Part shown: piece by piece, positions 20,640 to 31,480 of the stretch
How positions within the stretch are numbered: position 1 is the first letter of the stretch
Layout: each line of letters opens with the position of its first letter
Source: Welwitschia mirabilis
Taxonomy: Eukaryota; Gnetophyta; Gnetopsida; Welwitschiales
NCBI GenBank assembly: GCA_051453625.1
Contig: JBOZIK010000001.1
Location: forward strand, 9,474,931-9,512,400
DNA: 37,470 nucleotides
Reading direction: 5' to 3'
Program-made: the position numbers and the translations under genes
The notes under the pieces: model-generated
The model's input: only the letters and a program-made list of their open reading frames with translations
Told to the model about the DNA's origin: nothing
Database searches by the model: none

Positions 20640-20771
20640 CCAGAATCACGTGTAATCAAGTGATGTAGCTTCATTGAAGTAAATATTCTAGGGTTCTCTC
20701 TCTATAAAAAAAACTCCTTTTTGGCTCTTAGACGTCATTTCTACTTTGCACTTCATATGAAGTAGGCTATG
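20640..20771 (+). promoter_or_regulatory. Promoter-like stretch after the gypsy pol
   Basis: The plus strand has a CACGTG G-box (20648-20653), then tctctctctataaaaaaaactcc (20695-20717) as a TATA-like box, and the first ATG about 60-70 bases later (20769-20771, atggagtcgcgtgatc). In Athila-type elements a downstream ORF is expressed apart from pol, which would fit. No transcript evidence can be drawn from sequence. Confidence 0.35.
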
Positions 20772-21840
20772 GAGTCGCGTGATCATCTCGGAAGTTTGAT
20801 AACAAAGCTCTATCAGAATGGTGGTGAGTCTTATTTCAACTATTTTTTAATCTTCTCTTTAGCCTTATATTTACCTGCGCTTTTTTTCTTTTAGACTTTG
20901 GCTGCTGAGTTTATTTGCTCTATGCTCTTTGCTACTTTTGCCCTCGAAAATGATGAATTAATTAGGGTTTGGGAAAGGAAGTGGTTAGTTGACCTTGATC
21001 ATGCATTTTATCCTAGTAACAATGTAGCTATGTTTTCCCAAGACCTTCATCATGATGAAGATGGAAGCATAGGGGAATCTGTTGTAGATAATCTTACTAC
21101 TCGTNNNNNNNNNNNNNNNNNNNNNNATGCCATAAATATACTTTTTCACACTAGTGATTGTGAATTGATAGATCTACATGTTTTTTTTAGATAGGGTATT
21201 ATCTATTCTAAATGACCTTAACCTCAATTCTAGTCTTTATGCCAATGGTTTACTTGTTAATTATCTTAGGCCATCCGATGTACCTCTTGTCCAATATGTT
21301 ATGTCCAACATCCTAAGTACCACACATAGATCCCATGCCTTTCCTAATGTATTGCAAGCCCTCTAGTTGTTTAAGTAAGGTCGTGCTCCTTATGTTCCTT
21401 ATCTCATAGCTACTTGTGGTGGTCATGCTCATTCTTCTCAGCGTTCTGTTGCCATCCCCTTGCCCTTTACCATTTAGCAAGTTATTACCCACCAACATCT
21501 TAGGATTTGTAAGCTTGGTCTTATTTGTTACCCTTCCCATTTCCCTACTGATTTCAAATAGCTTTAAGAGGTAGAGAGATTTTATGAGCATAAGTAGCAA
21601 CAGCCTAGACCTTAGCCAGAGTAATACGGTTCCTCCTTAGCTAGGATTGATGAGCGCTTGGACTTTTGTTCTTCATTCTATGACTCGATTCTTCTCTTCT
21701 AGACATGGATCGAGGCAAGATCAGGAAGTAGCTCAGCATGATCTTTAGCATTTCACCACCACTATGAAGTGTGAATACTATGGTCGAGATGACAGTGGAC
21801 CTTTTTCCTATCATCATTTCCCTACACTTCTTAGCTTATA
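20769..21840 (+). pseudogene. Broken ORFs downstream of the gypsy pol (env-like position)
   Basis: I do not recognise the product. The pieces read MESRDHLGSLITKLYQNGG (from 20769), MAAEFICSMLFATFALENDE (20898-21194, with a 22-N run at 21105-21126), LVNYLRPSDVPLVQYVMSN (21178-21366) and APYVPYLIATCGGHAHSSQR (about 21380-21440). A GT...AG pair (20818 to 20894) could be an intron but does not restore the next frame. The position after integrase suggests the extra ORF of an Athila-like element. That is inference from order only. Confidence 0.35.
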
Positions 21841-21849
21841 TATGTTTGT

Positions 21850-24800
21850 ATTATAGTGAAAAGCGCTTTTTGCTCCACTCTAATCTTTATCAGTATTTTG
21901 TATGTATGTGATGCTTGAGCATCTTTATGTATGACAGTGTATGTTTTTCATATGTGAAATCTGTCTGTTTCGCTATCTTTTTGTAACATTATATTATGAT
22001 ATGATATTTGGGTATGTTTTATATCCATGTTTTTCTTTATAGTTTGCAAGTTTAATAAAAAGCAATAAATTTTTTACTTTGCTCTTTTTTCAGAATAATG
22101 AACAAAAAGATTGAAATATCTAATGTCTCTACATTATACTCATTATCTCTTCTTACACATATGTTGTTATGCTATTTATTTGTACTAGTATTGTTGCTTT
22201 CGCATGTTGTTTTTTATTTTAGAGGACCAAACTATGAAACTACAACATCCTATATAAAGCTCGAAATCTATATTAGTAGTCCGCAGGGTAAAGTAAATGA
22301 GGCAATTCCTTACCATCAAGTGAAATGATGAATATCATGACATGTTCTGATAATAGGTCTGATTCTACACCTGTGGGCAAACATGCAGATTATTAGCAAG
22401 CTTCATTCCTCTTATCATCACTCGCATGAGACGTACAAGAAGACTAGCTAGGGTGTGATGAAGCCTAGAATTTTAATATAATAAGGTAATTAAAGTTATA
22501 ATTTTTCATTATTTTAGGGGTATGAGATTACACTTAGAGGTAATTTTGTATTTTTCAGGCCACAAGAGTGTCAGAGGTATGATGAGCAGAGAATGATACA
22601 TTTTGATTCATTTTGAGGTAAATTGTAATGCTCATGATTAAAAGTTCAGATATGTGGAGAATGGAGGATTACTTCAACTTATTTGCCCCAGAGATATTTC
22701 ACAATCCCTTCTCCATCATCATATTTCATCCACATACTATTATGATGATTTAGATTCATTCTGACAATAGATGCATGTCATCAAAGCACATCAGAACCTA
22801 TTAGGGTATCAGTAGATTGGAAGTCTACATTCTGGGAGCTCTAACTCTGTCATTTCTAATCATTTCTAAGTCATTTTGATGTTTTTTATGTAATATCAAT
22901 CATAAGAAATGTAATTAAGCCAATTTACATTGTGAGGTTTTTGGTGGTTATTATGATAACTTCTTATGGCGCTACAAGACCAATCTCAATCGAATTCTAG
23001 CATTGTAGCACTATATAGCAGTTAGTACATGATAAGCACGAAACACATGCGGAAATTTGGAAGTTTTGGCACCTACTCACTTAATGCCATATCAAAAACA
23101 CATTCACAATACAAGTTATCATACGTATTTTATGCCATTTTGGTACTTCATTTTGCATTGGAAGGAGTTCTGGTCACATCTCCCTCTCTCTCATTTCCTC
23201 TCTTCCAAGTTATTTTCCTCTCTTTACCAACTTTGGAAACCTTCTCTATTCTCCAATCTCATTCATTGTTGCATCATCCATTTATTCTCATCCTCTTACA
23301 TTCTTTCACATTCAGTTTCTATTTTCATTTCCCCCATTTCCATCCATCAAAGGGCATTAGGATGTCGTAAAGTCCATGTACTCAAGTGGTGTAGGAGGAG
23401 GAGAAGGCATCTAATCTTGTAAGCATTTGGATGAAAGACTAATGGAAAAGGCCATGATTACATCTGAAACTAATAAGTGTTCTTTTCCCTTATCTTTTCA
23501 TGCTTATGGTTACATAATTTATTCCTTTTTGTCATACATTCCTTTTGATTTGATTAGATTTTTATATCATGTTGCTTATTTAGTGCTAATAGGATTGTCA
23601 TACATTTATGATCTATCATAGCAATCTCTAGTATTACATGGTTGGTAACTCTGTGTCAAAGAAAGCATGTGTTTTAACCCTTTTCTCTCTTCTTTCCTCC
23701 TTTCTTCTTATTTGTTCTAATATCATTCTCTTACATTTCCACCCTTTCTTGTGACGCACTGAGTGATAAATTCTTCTTTCTTCTTTCCTATAGCATAAGT
23801 TTAGCATGTGCGTTTGTAACATACTCAAATCTGAATTTGAAATGTTTCTTTTTGCATTAATTTTTTTCTCTCTTTTCCTATTTCTCTACTAAAGTAAAAA
23901 TTGCTAAATTTCAGTGCTTGTTTTAACCATAAGTCTTTTTCTATAACTCGAATTACTCTCAAACTTTGTCAGTAGATTCCTCTTTTGATTTAGAAACTTT
24001 CATGTACATTTAGTCAAAACCCTAATTTGGTCTCTAAAATTTCGTTCGTCGCTGATTACAATTGAGCTGTAATTTCACGTAGAATTTTTCTGAATCTATG
24101 AAATCTTAAATTTTCCATTTTTGCATAGTGAATTTTTTTGTCACCATTCTTGTGTTTTTCAAAAAGTTAAGAACTGATCTTGTAGTACCTATTTGAGTAC
24201 TTTTAGAATATGAAATTCATTTTTTCTCAAATTATCTAGTTTTCTTAATATTCTTGGTCAGCATAGAGTTTACTGTAATTTTTGTAGTTTTTCTAAGGTT
24301 TGTTTCTTAAAGATTATAATCGATCTTATTTGATTTTGAATATGTGATTCTAAGGACTTGTTTTTGGAGATATTATGATTGCTTTGATGGTTTTGAAAAG
24401 TTTTTAAGTCATTTTTCTTAAGTTTTTTTTCCTCACTTTTCTCTCTTTCCTTTCCTTCTTTGGGTCAAAATATCATGAAATGACCTAGGTTTTGCTTTGA
24501 TAGAATAAACATTCACATGTTGGTTTTTGATCAATTACTTCTTGATCTATAATCCAAGATATATGTTACACCATTGTTACAACTCATTTGAGGTTTAACT
24601 AATAGTTATCTTTCAAGTGAAATACATCAGTAAAAATATTATTAAGGTTAAATGGTTTAGTATATTAATTTTAAGAATCATGTTTCCAAAGTGCTCTCTC
24701 TTGATTTTTAAGTTGATGTTTAATTAGTCAAGAATGAAACAAGTCTTTTAAATGACTCATACATAGCCATTTTACATTATTTTGAGTAGTGAAGTTTTCA

Positions 24801-25429
24801 AAAAAGATTATTTTAGCTAATAATGACTTAAGCTAGTTTTGACTACTTTAACTCTCTTTATCATTGGTTTGAGTTATAAATGATCTTTAGAGAAGTAGTG
24901 AATGTTTATCAAAGATTATTTCTTTCTTATTTAGTATTTATTCTTTCACATCTTGTGAAATTAAGCTTTTTATGAATGTACCTCTTAAAATTTATTATAT
25001 GTCATGTATTATGATTACATGAATGTCACTTGTACGTATTGCTAATGAATAATTGTTTTATCATTTGAAGTGACAGTTTGAAATGATAACGTACAATATT
25101 TTTCTTAAGATTATATATCGTCTGTCGGTTCAATACTTGTGTGCTTCTCATTTAAAAAATTGAGCTTTTCCTTTGACCAGCAAGAAATTTGGACACATAA
25201 AACAACAGTACCTAAAGTTTAAGGATGATCTCCTCTAGTAAGACTGACACTAAAACTTCAAGAAAAATTGGTTTTGTTGCTATAGAGGAAGATGTTGTGC
25301 TATGATGTTGATGGGCTAAGTATAATCTTTTTGCCTCGAGATCGTAATTTGCAGCCATGGGACTGCTTTCTGCATTTGCTAGTGTCTATTCTGCCTAGTG
25401 TATGTCTTATTGTTGCTAAATGTTTCAAG
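21850..25429. other. No gene recognised; T-rich intergenic sequence
   Basis: Long T- and A-rich runs with short chance ORFs. The stretch 23160-23340 is pyrimidine-rich (ctccctctctctcatttcc...) and may be part of an old LTR or leader, but no matching partner is visible. No RNA gene was seen. Confidence 0.5.
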
Positions 25430-25434
25430 ATTAC
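25430..25434. other. E2 target site duplication, left copy
   Basis: attac stands before the 3' LTR, and agtac (35726-35730) after the 5' LTR. The two agree at four of five bases, consistent with the 5-bp duplication made by copia integrase followed by one mutation. Confidence 0.55.
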
Positions 25435-26539
25435 TATTAGGATCGGAATGGCACCCTAGAGGGGGTGTGAATAGGGTAATATCAAAATTTTCAGAATTAT
25501 CAAAACCTTGAATAGATAATAATTCTAAGAATGTAAACAAGTCTAATAAAATAAGAACACAAATATAGAAGTACACCATAGATTTATAGTGGTTCAGCAA
25601 AAGTGCCTACTCCACTCTCATAGGACAGCAATAGCCTTCAACCTCCTGGTTCCCTTAGTTCTTTTCTCAAGAAACTTACAACACCCTTCTCCTCAAGTGT
25701 TTTCACTACTTCTAGCACCCTACTCAAGGGTCTTAATGCTTTCACAACAAACCCACAAAGAGCACAATACAATAGCTTTGATCTGATATAGCTTCTGATG
25801 GAGTGTATACCTAACTTGCATCAATCATCAGCATATACAAACAAATGCTCCTCAAGGAGTTGATGTCTCGGTAAGGTGCAAGATTGTTACATAAATCAAA
25901 TAATACAGAGGGAAGCACAGTGTATATAGAGTATGAAAATTTTTCTCCAATGTAAGAAGTATAGTGTTTATGGACAAGATGCCCTTTTATACATAATGAC
26001 ACAATGACGAGTTGTTGTAGTCTCATGTAGAGTGCTTTTGTCTTGGTTGATGTGCCAGAGGAATATTTAGATTGTTTGCTCCTTGATTTGCTAAATCTGA
26101 CACTTCCAACGATCAAACTTCCACCTCAACGTTTGCCAAACTAGACATCCCCTTTCGAAAACCCTGACGTCACAATTTTAATCACATGGTTCGTCCAAAC
26201 TGAGAAGGGGACCAAATGTCCCAATTCCAAGGGTTGGACGTCCCTTCTTATACAAATCTGCATAGAGGCCCAGATCTCCCGAGAAGATAATCTAGACGTC
26301 CTTATGTATAACCATTGCACAAAGGCCTAGACGTCTCGATGACAAAAGTAGACATCCCAGTCAGAAAAACTAGACACACGTCCGGACATCCAGAGAACGA
26401 TAGGCGAACGTCCTCATATAAAACACCATGCATAGGTCTGGACATCCCAAACAATAAGGGTAGACATCCCAATATGTTGATTAACTTAGTTTAGATTGTA
26501 AGAGACCCAAAATCATCATTGAAACACATTTCTCTAACA
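25435..26539 (-). repeat. E2 3' LTR (1105 bp)
   Basis: It runs from tattaggatcgg to tctctaaca. The outer end reads TA where the 5' LTR has TG (a single G-to-A change). The GACGTC cluster lies at 26130-26480, with exact copies at 26166, 26237, 26295 and 26330. The first sits in a full TGACGTCA (26165-26172). It shares the block around 25600-25700 (tccactctcataggacagcaatagcc...) with the E1 and E3 LTRs. Confidence 0.93.
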
Positions 26540-27104
26540 ATCTCCCCCTTTTTAATGATGACAACCCTGTCTTTGGAAGCTTAATGAATAAGGAGCAAGT
26601 CACTCCCCCTTAATTTGTGCTCCTAAAAGTTGACAATTACCTACACGAATAGACTTAGCAAGGGCAATCTTGATAGATTTGATTAGCACATTGCGAATCT
26701 GGACTCATGGGAGAAAACTTCCAACAATTCATAGGGGTGAAAGATCATGATAAGCTTAGAAAACTATGAAAAATAATTACGATTCAAAGTTAATTAAAAT
26801 GTATTGACAACTACATGATTCATTGGAATGTAGTGAGTTTACTCATAACTTAAATGCTTTTTGTCCATCATTATTTCTCCCCCTTTGTCATTATTGAAAA
26901 GTGATAGTTAGGATAAGGTAAAATAACACAAGAAAAATAAAATTGGACAGTCCAATTGAGATAGACACAAAGGATAATTTTTATCACTCAAGAAGGATTA
27001 CAAAATATAGTACATTTTGATGTACAAAAAGAGAAGATTACAATAGCACTGAGAGAACACTACTTAGATAAGCCATCATGCTCAAATACAGTCGGCTGCT
27101 CTCC
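26540..27104 (-). other. E2 region between third ORF and 3' LTR, with three polypurine tracts
   Basis: Non-coding. On the minus strand purine tracts lie next to the LTR (26540-26555), around 26604-26610 and around 26875-26886. The first and third share the flanking words cccccttt and aatgatga/cattattga. The same order is seen in E1, and the start of it in E3. Confidence 0.65.
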
Positions 27105-28141
27105 CTATTCTTCTTCTTTATCAGAGCCAAGTAGGATATCAAGACCATATGTTGACAGACCAAATATTATGCAATCAACCTTTTTGTGTACTTTATCTAC
27201 AGGGGCCTAGGCTTTTAAAGCAATGTTTTTCACTTTGGTAATGGCTTGTAATATATCTTCATTTGAAATGGGCCCTGAGCTTAAGCTTGTGCTTTTTGAA
27301 TTTTCTTCCTTTTCTATGGTGGAGGTAGAGGACCTTCAATGTCTAAGAAAATGTTCATCTTTTTGAGAGAGTAGACCCTAAGAGGTTTAGGCACTTTGAC
27401 TAATTCATCCTTTTTATCCACAACAAATTGATGATTCTCTAACAGTAGTGCAGTGATGAGACCTCCACATAGTAGACTAGTATAGCTAGAAACAATAAAC
27501 TAACTCATATAATGCACGATGAATTTACACAAGTTAATTTTCACTCCAATGCCAAGACAAAATAAAATATAAGTACACAAAAGAGACACTTCATCTTTGT
27601 GACTCAATTTAGGAACCAAGTTATGTGTAGAAGTTTGAAACAAAACTTGATACAAGGGCTTGAATTTGTTTGTAGATATGTTGGCTCCCCGATTTACATG
27701 TGCTCCACATAATTCATCTGTGAGAAAGTCCTTTGAGATTGCTTCATTTAAAGATCCAGCATGAGTTATTTTATGAAACATTCCTTCATTAGGATAACTA
27801 CTGACCATGCCTCTAAATCAACATTTACTTTCTTTACCAAAAACCTTTGTACTTCTCCAATGTACTAGGACAAAAATGGCATTACAATAAAACATCCTTA
27901 CCATTTTGATAGAGGCTTTGGTGTCAAGATCAAGGGTATACAACCAGCCTTGTTCTTCAAATCTGTGTGGTACCCGGACTTCCTGCCTAAAAGATTCAAA
28001 ATCTATTCTTCTTTTTGGAGCTAGGGGTATTTTTAAGAAGCAATTAAACCATAGCTTCATGTACTCTGCAAATTGAAACCATTCTTTTTCAGATGCTAGA
28101 TCTTTTTGTTTCCTAGAGGTAGCAAGCTTAGATCCGACCAT
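27105..28141 (-). pseudogene. E2 third ORF (env position), plant-transposon-domain-like protein
   Basis: The start at 28139-28141 gives MVGSKLATSRKQKDLASEKE, then RIDFESFRQEV and EEQGWLYTLDLDTKASIKMV, followed by MFYCNAIFVL. After a frameshift near 27810 comes a segment with TSTHNLVPKLSHKDEVSLL and the hydrophobic ILFCLGIGVKINLCKFIV. The C-terminal part (27105-27450) contains KVPKPLRVYSLKKMNIF and GLSTYGLDI-like wording, as in E1. The GWL...FY.N opening plus a central W/H...EV..L segment resembles the PF20167 domain family; a profile search would decide. Function unknown. Conservation of order and wording with E1 indicates a real ancestral gene of about 350-390 codons. Confidence 0.6.
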
Positions 28142-28254
28142 GATGGAAGCTGAAAAGAGTACACAAGAGAGAAACTCTGAAGAGGAAGGAGGTTTGAGCA
28201 AGAAATAACTGAAAACAAAGTTGAAGGGGCTTTCAAAATGAAAGAAAAATGCAG

Positions 28255-28460
28255 GCGTCCACACAGATTTGCATCCGTAGACAAGGGCAGATGTCTGGGT
28301 TTGTGAACTGAGACGCCTGGGCTTTTAAAATCCAAATTTTTTTCTTAAGTTTAAAAGGTGGACATCTGAAAAAAGATCTAGAATGTCTGGGTTGTAAAAA
28401 CCCAAAGAGGCTATGGGGACGTCCAGGTAAAAATCCAGAACATCCAGATGACGAAATGAT
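28255..28460. repeat. GACGTC-type cluster in the pol-third ORF spacer of E2
   Basis: Only one exact GACGTC remains (28418-28423). Decayed copies at short spacing include aggcgtcc, agatgtctggg, agacgcctggg, ggacatctg, gaatgtctggg and gaacatccag. Position matches the cluster at 2258-2460 in E1. Confidence 0.6.
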
Positions 28461-28539
28461 GTCAAAATGAAGGTACAATCTAGAAATTTTGAAGACTACT
28501 CAGAAAAGATGATGACAAAGGTGAGAAGCATTCGGATTT

Positions 28540-29451
28540 TTATTTAAAAAATTGGATTATTGAATGGGGAGAAAGTCCTATATCTAGATTCTTTTTAAGA
28601 TAGATAAATCGTTCCTCATTCAATCCTTTGGTCATGACATCTGCAATTTGATCTTGAGTAGGAACTAGGAACATACTCTAATGTAATGATGTTGTTTTGG
28701 ACTTGCTCTCGTAGAAAATGATGTTGAATGTCTATGTGTTTCTATCCTTGAACGTTGAACAGAGTTCTTAGTGATATTGATTGCACTTGTATTGTCACAA
28801 AAGAGTTTGATTGAATCCAATGTTACTCCAAAATCTGTCAACATTTGTTTCATCCACAAGAGTTGAGCACAAAAGGCACCAACAACAATGTATTTAGCCT
28901 TAGCTGTAGATAGCAATGTTGACTTTTGCTTCCTACTTAGCCAAGACATTGAACAATTTCATACATAGAAACAAGCACCACTTGTACTTTTGTGGTCATC
29001 TACATACCCAACCTAATTAGCATCACTATAACCAACTAGATTTAGCGAAGTATCATACGGATACCACAGATCATGGAGTTGAGTCATCTTAAGATATCTC
29101 AAGATATGTTTTATGCATATTAAATGAAATTCTCTTCGATCAGATTGATATCTTACGCATATTCTAACACTATGAACAATGTTAGGTCTACTAGCAGTGA
29201 CATACAAAAGACTATCAGTCAATCCTCTATACAAATTTTTAATCATCCTTTTTCTCATCTCATCCTTGCATATCTTGACATTGGTTGATAGGGGTGTCTT
29301 AGCATCTTTTGCATCTCTCATTTTATACTTGTCTAAGACCTCTTGAATGTACTTTGATTGACAAATAAAGATTTCATCTAAAATTTGCTTAATCTAAAGT
29401 AAAACTCATTTCAAATTCATTTTGCATTAGTTGAGGAAAATCTAAGGCAAG
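28540..29451 (-). pseudogene. E2 C-terminal reverse transcriptase and RNase H
   Basis: Minus-strand blocks: MRDAKDAKTPLSTNVKICKD (29270-29321), NLYRGLTDSLLYVTASRPNI, RYLKMTQLHDLWYPYD, LVGYSDAN, MSWLSRKQKSTLLSTAKAKY (28890-28949), WMKQMLTDFG and LFCDNTSAINI. The frame closes with TAA at 28540-28542. The acidic residue expected in AEAEY reads Lys (AKAKY), so the RNase H active site is damaged. Homology to E1 stops abruptly at 29451, where the 16S-containing insert begins. Confidence 0.88.
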
Positions 29452-29559
29452 CCGGGGATGTAGCCGTACGACGGAAGCAGTAGACTTATAAGGTGGTATA
29501 GTCATTTACCAGGTTCAGGTGGGCGTATTGGGGAATGAAGGGAAGGGGAAAGCAGGCAG

Positions 29560-29605
29560 TGTAGGGGTGAGCAAAGCTCACTCGCACGTTGACGGCAGTG
29601 TAGGA
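29560..29605. repeat. Short inverted repeat and repeated word next to the 16S piece
   Basis: gtgagcaaagctcac (29567-29581) forms a 6-bp stem with a 3-base loop. The word ggcagtgtagg occurs just before and after it (29555-29565 and 29594-29604). Small hairpins of this kind are common in repeat-rich plastid spacers. No function is claimed. Confidence 0.5.
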
Positions 29606-29648
29606 GAGGAACTAGTTGCAAACAGTACGACTTTCCATGATACATAGA

Positions 29649-29849
29649 GCCACCTAAAGACACTTTACGCCCAATAAATCCGAATAACGCTTGCATCCTT
29701 TGTATTACCGCGACTGCTGGCACAGAGTTAGTCGATGCTTATTCCTCAGATACCGTCATTGCTTCTTCTCTGAGAAAAGAAGTTCACGACCCGTAGGCCT
29801 TCTGCATTCACGCGGCATTGCTCCGTCAGGCTTTCGCCCATTGCGGAAA

Positions 29850-29929
<80 letters not shown>

Positions 29930-29989
29930 TGATCGTCGCCTTGGTAAGCCATTGCCTCACCAACTAACTAATCAGACGTGAGCCCCTCC
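29649..29989 (-). rRNA. Partial, diverged plastid-type 16S rRNA (5' domain to the 530 region)
   Basis: The minus strand gives recognisable small-subunit rRNA landmarks in order: GTTGGTGAGGCAAT, CCACACTGGGACTGAGACACG, ACTCCTACGGGAGGCAGCAG, the GGTCGTGAACTTCTTTT loop, and GTGCCAGCAGTCGCGGTAAT (the 530 loop with one change from GCCGCGG). It ends at TGGGCGTAAAGTGTC. The short 420-region hairpin and the GAAGAAGCAATGACGGTATC wording are plastid-like, closest from memory to land-plant chloroplast 16S. Many differences from that consensus are C-to-T or G-to-A. Homology is lost below 29649. Above the gap a weak match (AATAAGAACC near 30145-30155) may be the upstream part. As a 340-base fragment in a transposon it is not a working rRNA gene. 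Confidence 0.88.
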
Positions 29990-30487
29990 NNNNNNNNNNN
30001 NNNNNNNNNNNNNNNNNNNNNNNNNNNNNNNNNNNNNNNNNNNNNNNNNNNNNNNNNNNNNNNNNNNNNNNNNNNNNNNNNNNNNNNNNCCCTTCTCGAC
30101 ATGCTAGCCCACCATGTCTAGGTCAGTACACCCTAACCTGGTTCTTATTCACTACTTGCCCTGATCCGAGTCCTCCTCCGGCCGTTATGGGAGCCTGGTC
30201 TCTCTAACAGCTATTCCATCTCCATTATCCATCGCACCTGCTCACCATAATCCGTAGCACGTACTACCTCCTCCCGATAGTTACGATCAAAGCACGTTAC
30301 GTTATATATGTGGTGTGGTGTGGTGTGGGGGCAGCAATTACATATGTAATGAAAATGAAGTTAGTAAGTTGATGTGGGGAACATCGAGAGTATCCCACCG
30401 ATCGATTGTCCAGTTATGGGATGCTCGGTCGCAGCGGTTCGACATGGAATCGTCTGTGACTATCGACGGGTCTGCTTGACGCCCTGC

Positions 30488-30617
30488 GCACTATATGCAC
30501 TGGGTGGGTGGGTCATGCACATACTGTACTTACCACCTTGCACTATATGCACTGGGTGGGTGGGTCATGCACATACTGTACTTACCACCTTGCATGCACA
30601 TACTGTACTTACCACCT
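30488..30617. repeat. 52-bp tandem repeat, 2.5 copies
   Basis: Copies at 30488-30539 and 30540-30591 appear identical. A third, shortened copy (30592-30617) keeps only the gcatgcacatactgtacttac part. Identical copies imply a recent duplication, in contrast to the age of the surrounding transposon. ORFs crossing it are repeats in three frames, not genes. Confidence 0.92.
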
Positions 30618-30793
30618 CTATATTGCTCTAGTCTGTGGGCTCACTGTACGACACATTCGAAGGCAGCCCTGGGTTACAGCTTTCGGTAACTCATTGAGCT
30701 CCCCACTACACCCCACCACCAATACGTAGGCAAGTTACAAAGACTATCGGCGGAGGACGTAGACGAATTGACTGTGGCAATTGATTGTAGCGG

Positions 30794-31480
30794 CTTGATG
30801 AGTAAGGTGGAGTTAGCATTCCCTTTAGTAAAGTTTTTTGAGATCAGAAAAAGAGTTGAGCCTATCAAGCCAAGCTCCTAGAGCTTGTTTCAGACCATAT
30901 AAAGTCTTGCTCAACTTAAAAACATGAGTAGGAAATTTTGAATTTACAAAACCAGGTGGTCAAGCAACATAAACTTCTTGATTTATATATCTATTCAAAA
31001 ATGCACTCTTCACATGCATTTGATATAGCTTCATCTTGTGAAAAGTTGCAAAGGCTAATAGCATTATAGTTGCCTCCAACCTAGTTACCCAAGCAAACGT
31101 CTTACCAGAATCTATCCATTCTCGTTGACTCTATCCTTGAGCTACAAGTCTAGCCTTATCCTAAATTATATTGTGATCTTCATCCTTCTTATTCTTAAAT
31201 ACCCATTTTGTTTCGATTATGGGTATTCATTTGGGAGCAAGAACAAGATTTCAAACTTTGTTTTGTTCAAACTGATTAAGTTCTTGTTGCATTGCTAACA
31301 TCCAAACATCATCATGCTTTGCCTCTTGGAAAGTTTTAGGATCTAGAAAAGAGACGAAACACAAAAAACTACTACTTATACTTTTTCCACTCCTAGTGGT
31401 TGTCGCTTGATCTAGGTTACTTATAATGTTATCTTGAGGGTGATCTCTTTTAGTTCTAAGAGGAAGAGATGAGCACTTTT
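30794..31480 (-). pseudogene. E2 N-terminal reverse transcriptase
   Basis: Blocks on the minus strand: KTFQEAKHDDVWMLAMQQEL (about 31300), IIETKWVFKNKKDEDH (about 31200), [24 protein letters not shown] (about 30980), FKLSKTLYGLKQALGAWLDR and FLISKNFTKGNANSTLLIK ending at 30794. Several stops and frameshifts are present. The domain runs straight into the unrelated insert, so the catalytic YVDD found in E1 is absent. Confidence 0.88.

Larger units (their letters stand above)
29452..30793. other. Unrelated 1.34-kb insert replacing the RT active-site stretch of E2
   Basis: Compared with E1, copia homology stops at 29451 (E1 about 3476) and resumes at 30794 (E1 about 3547). About 70 bases of RT, with the YVDD codons, are missing and the insert sits in their place. 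It is richer in G+C and CpG than its surroundings and holds a plastid-type 16S rRNA piece (29649-29989), a 100-N gap (29990-30089), a 52-bp tandem repeat (30488-30617) and a TGGTG microsatellite (about 30311-30330). Both junctions lie inside continuous sequence away from the gap. No target duplication or terminal repeat is seen, so it resembles a deletion with filler DNA more than a transposition. Confidence 0.8.

Noticed and set aside
20817-20897. Intron joining MESRDHLG... to MAAEFICS...
   Set aside because: Both possible GT donors leave phase 1, which leads into a stop right after the acceptor, so the joined frame does not stay open.
23029-23422. Overlapping ORFs of 113 and 121 codons
   Set aside because: Both come from a C/T-rich run, in two frames of the same stretch, with Phe/Ser/Leu/His bias and no motif.
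26130-26480. GACGTC arrays considered as a CRISPR array
   Set aside because: Repeats are short, variable and unevenly spaced, lie in plant LTRs and recur at the same place in three elements; no cas gene is present.
29502-29873. Short ORFs over the 16S fragment
   Set aside because: They lie across an rRNA-derived sequence in both strands and show no protein family.
30374-30729. Overlapping ORFs of 64-85 codons with repeated MHWVGGSCTYCTYHL-like wording
   Set aside because: They are translations of the 52-bp tandem repeat in several frames, without other support.
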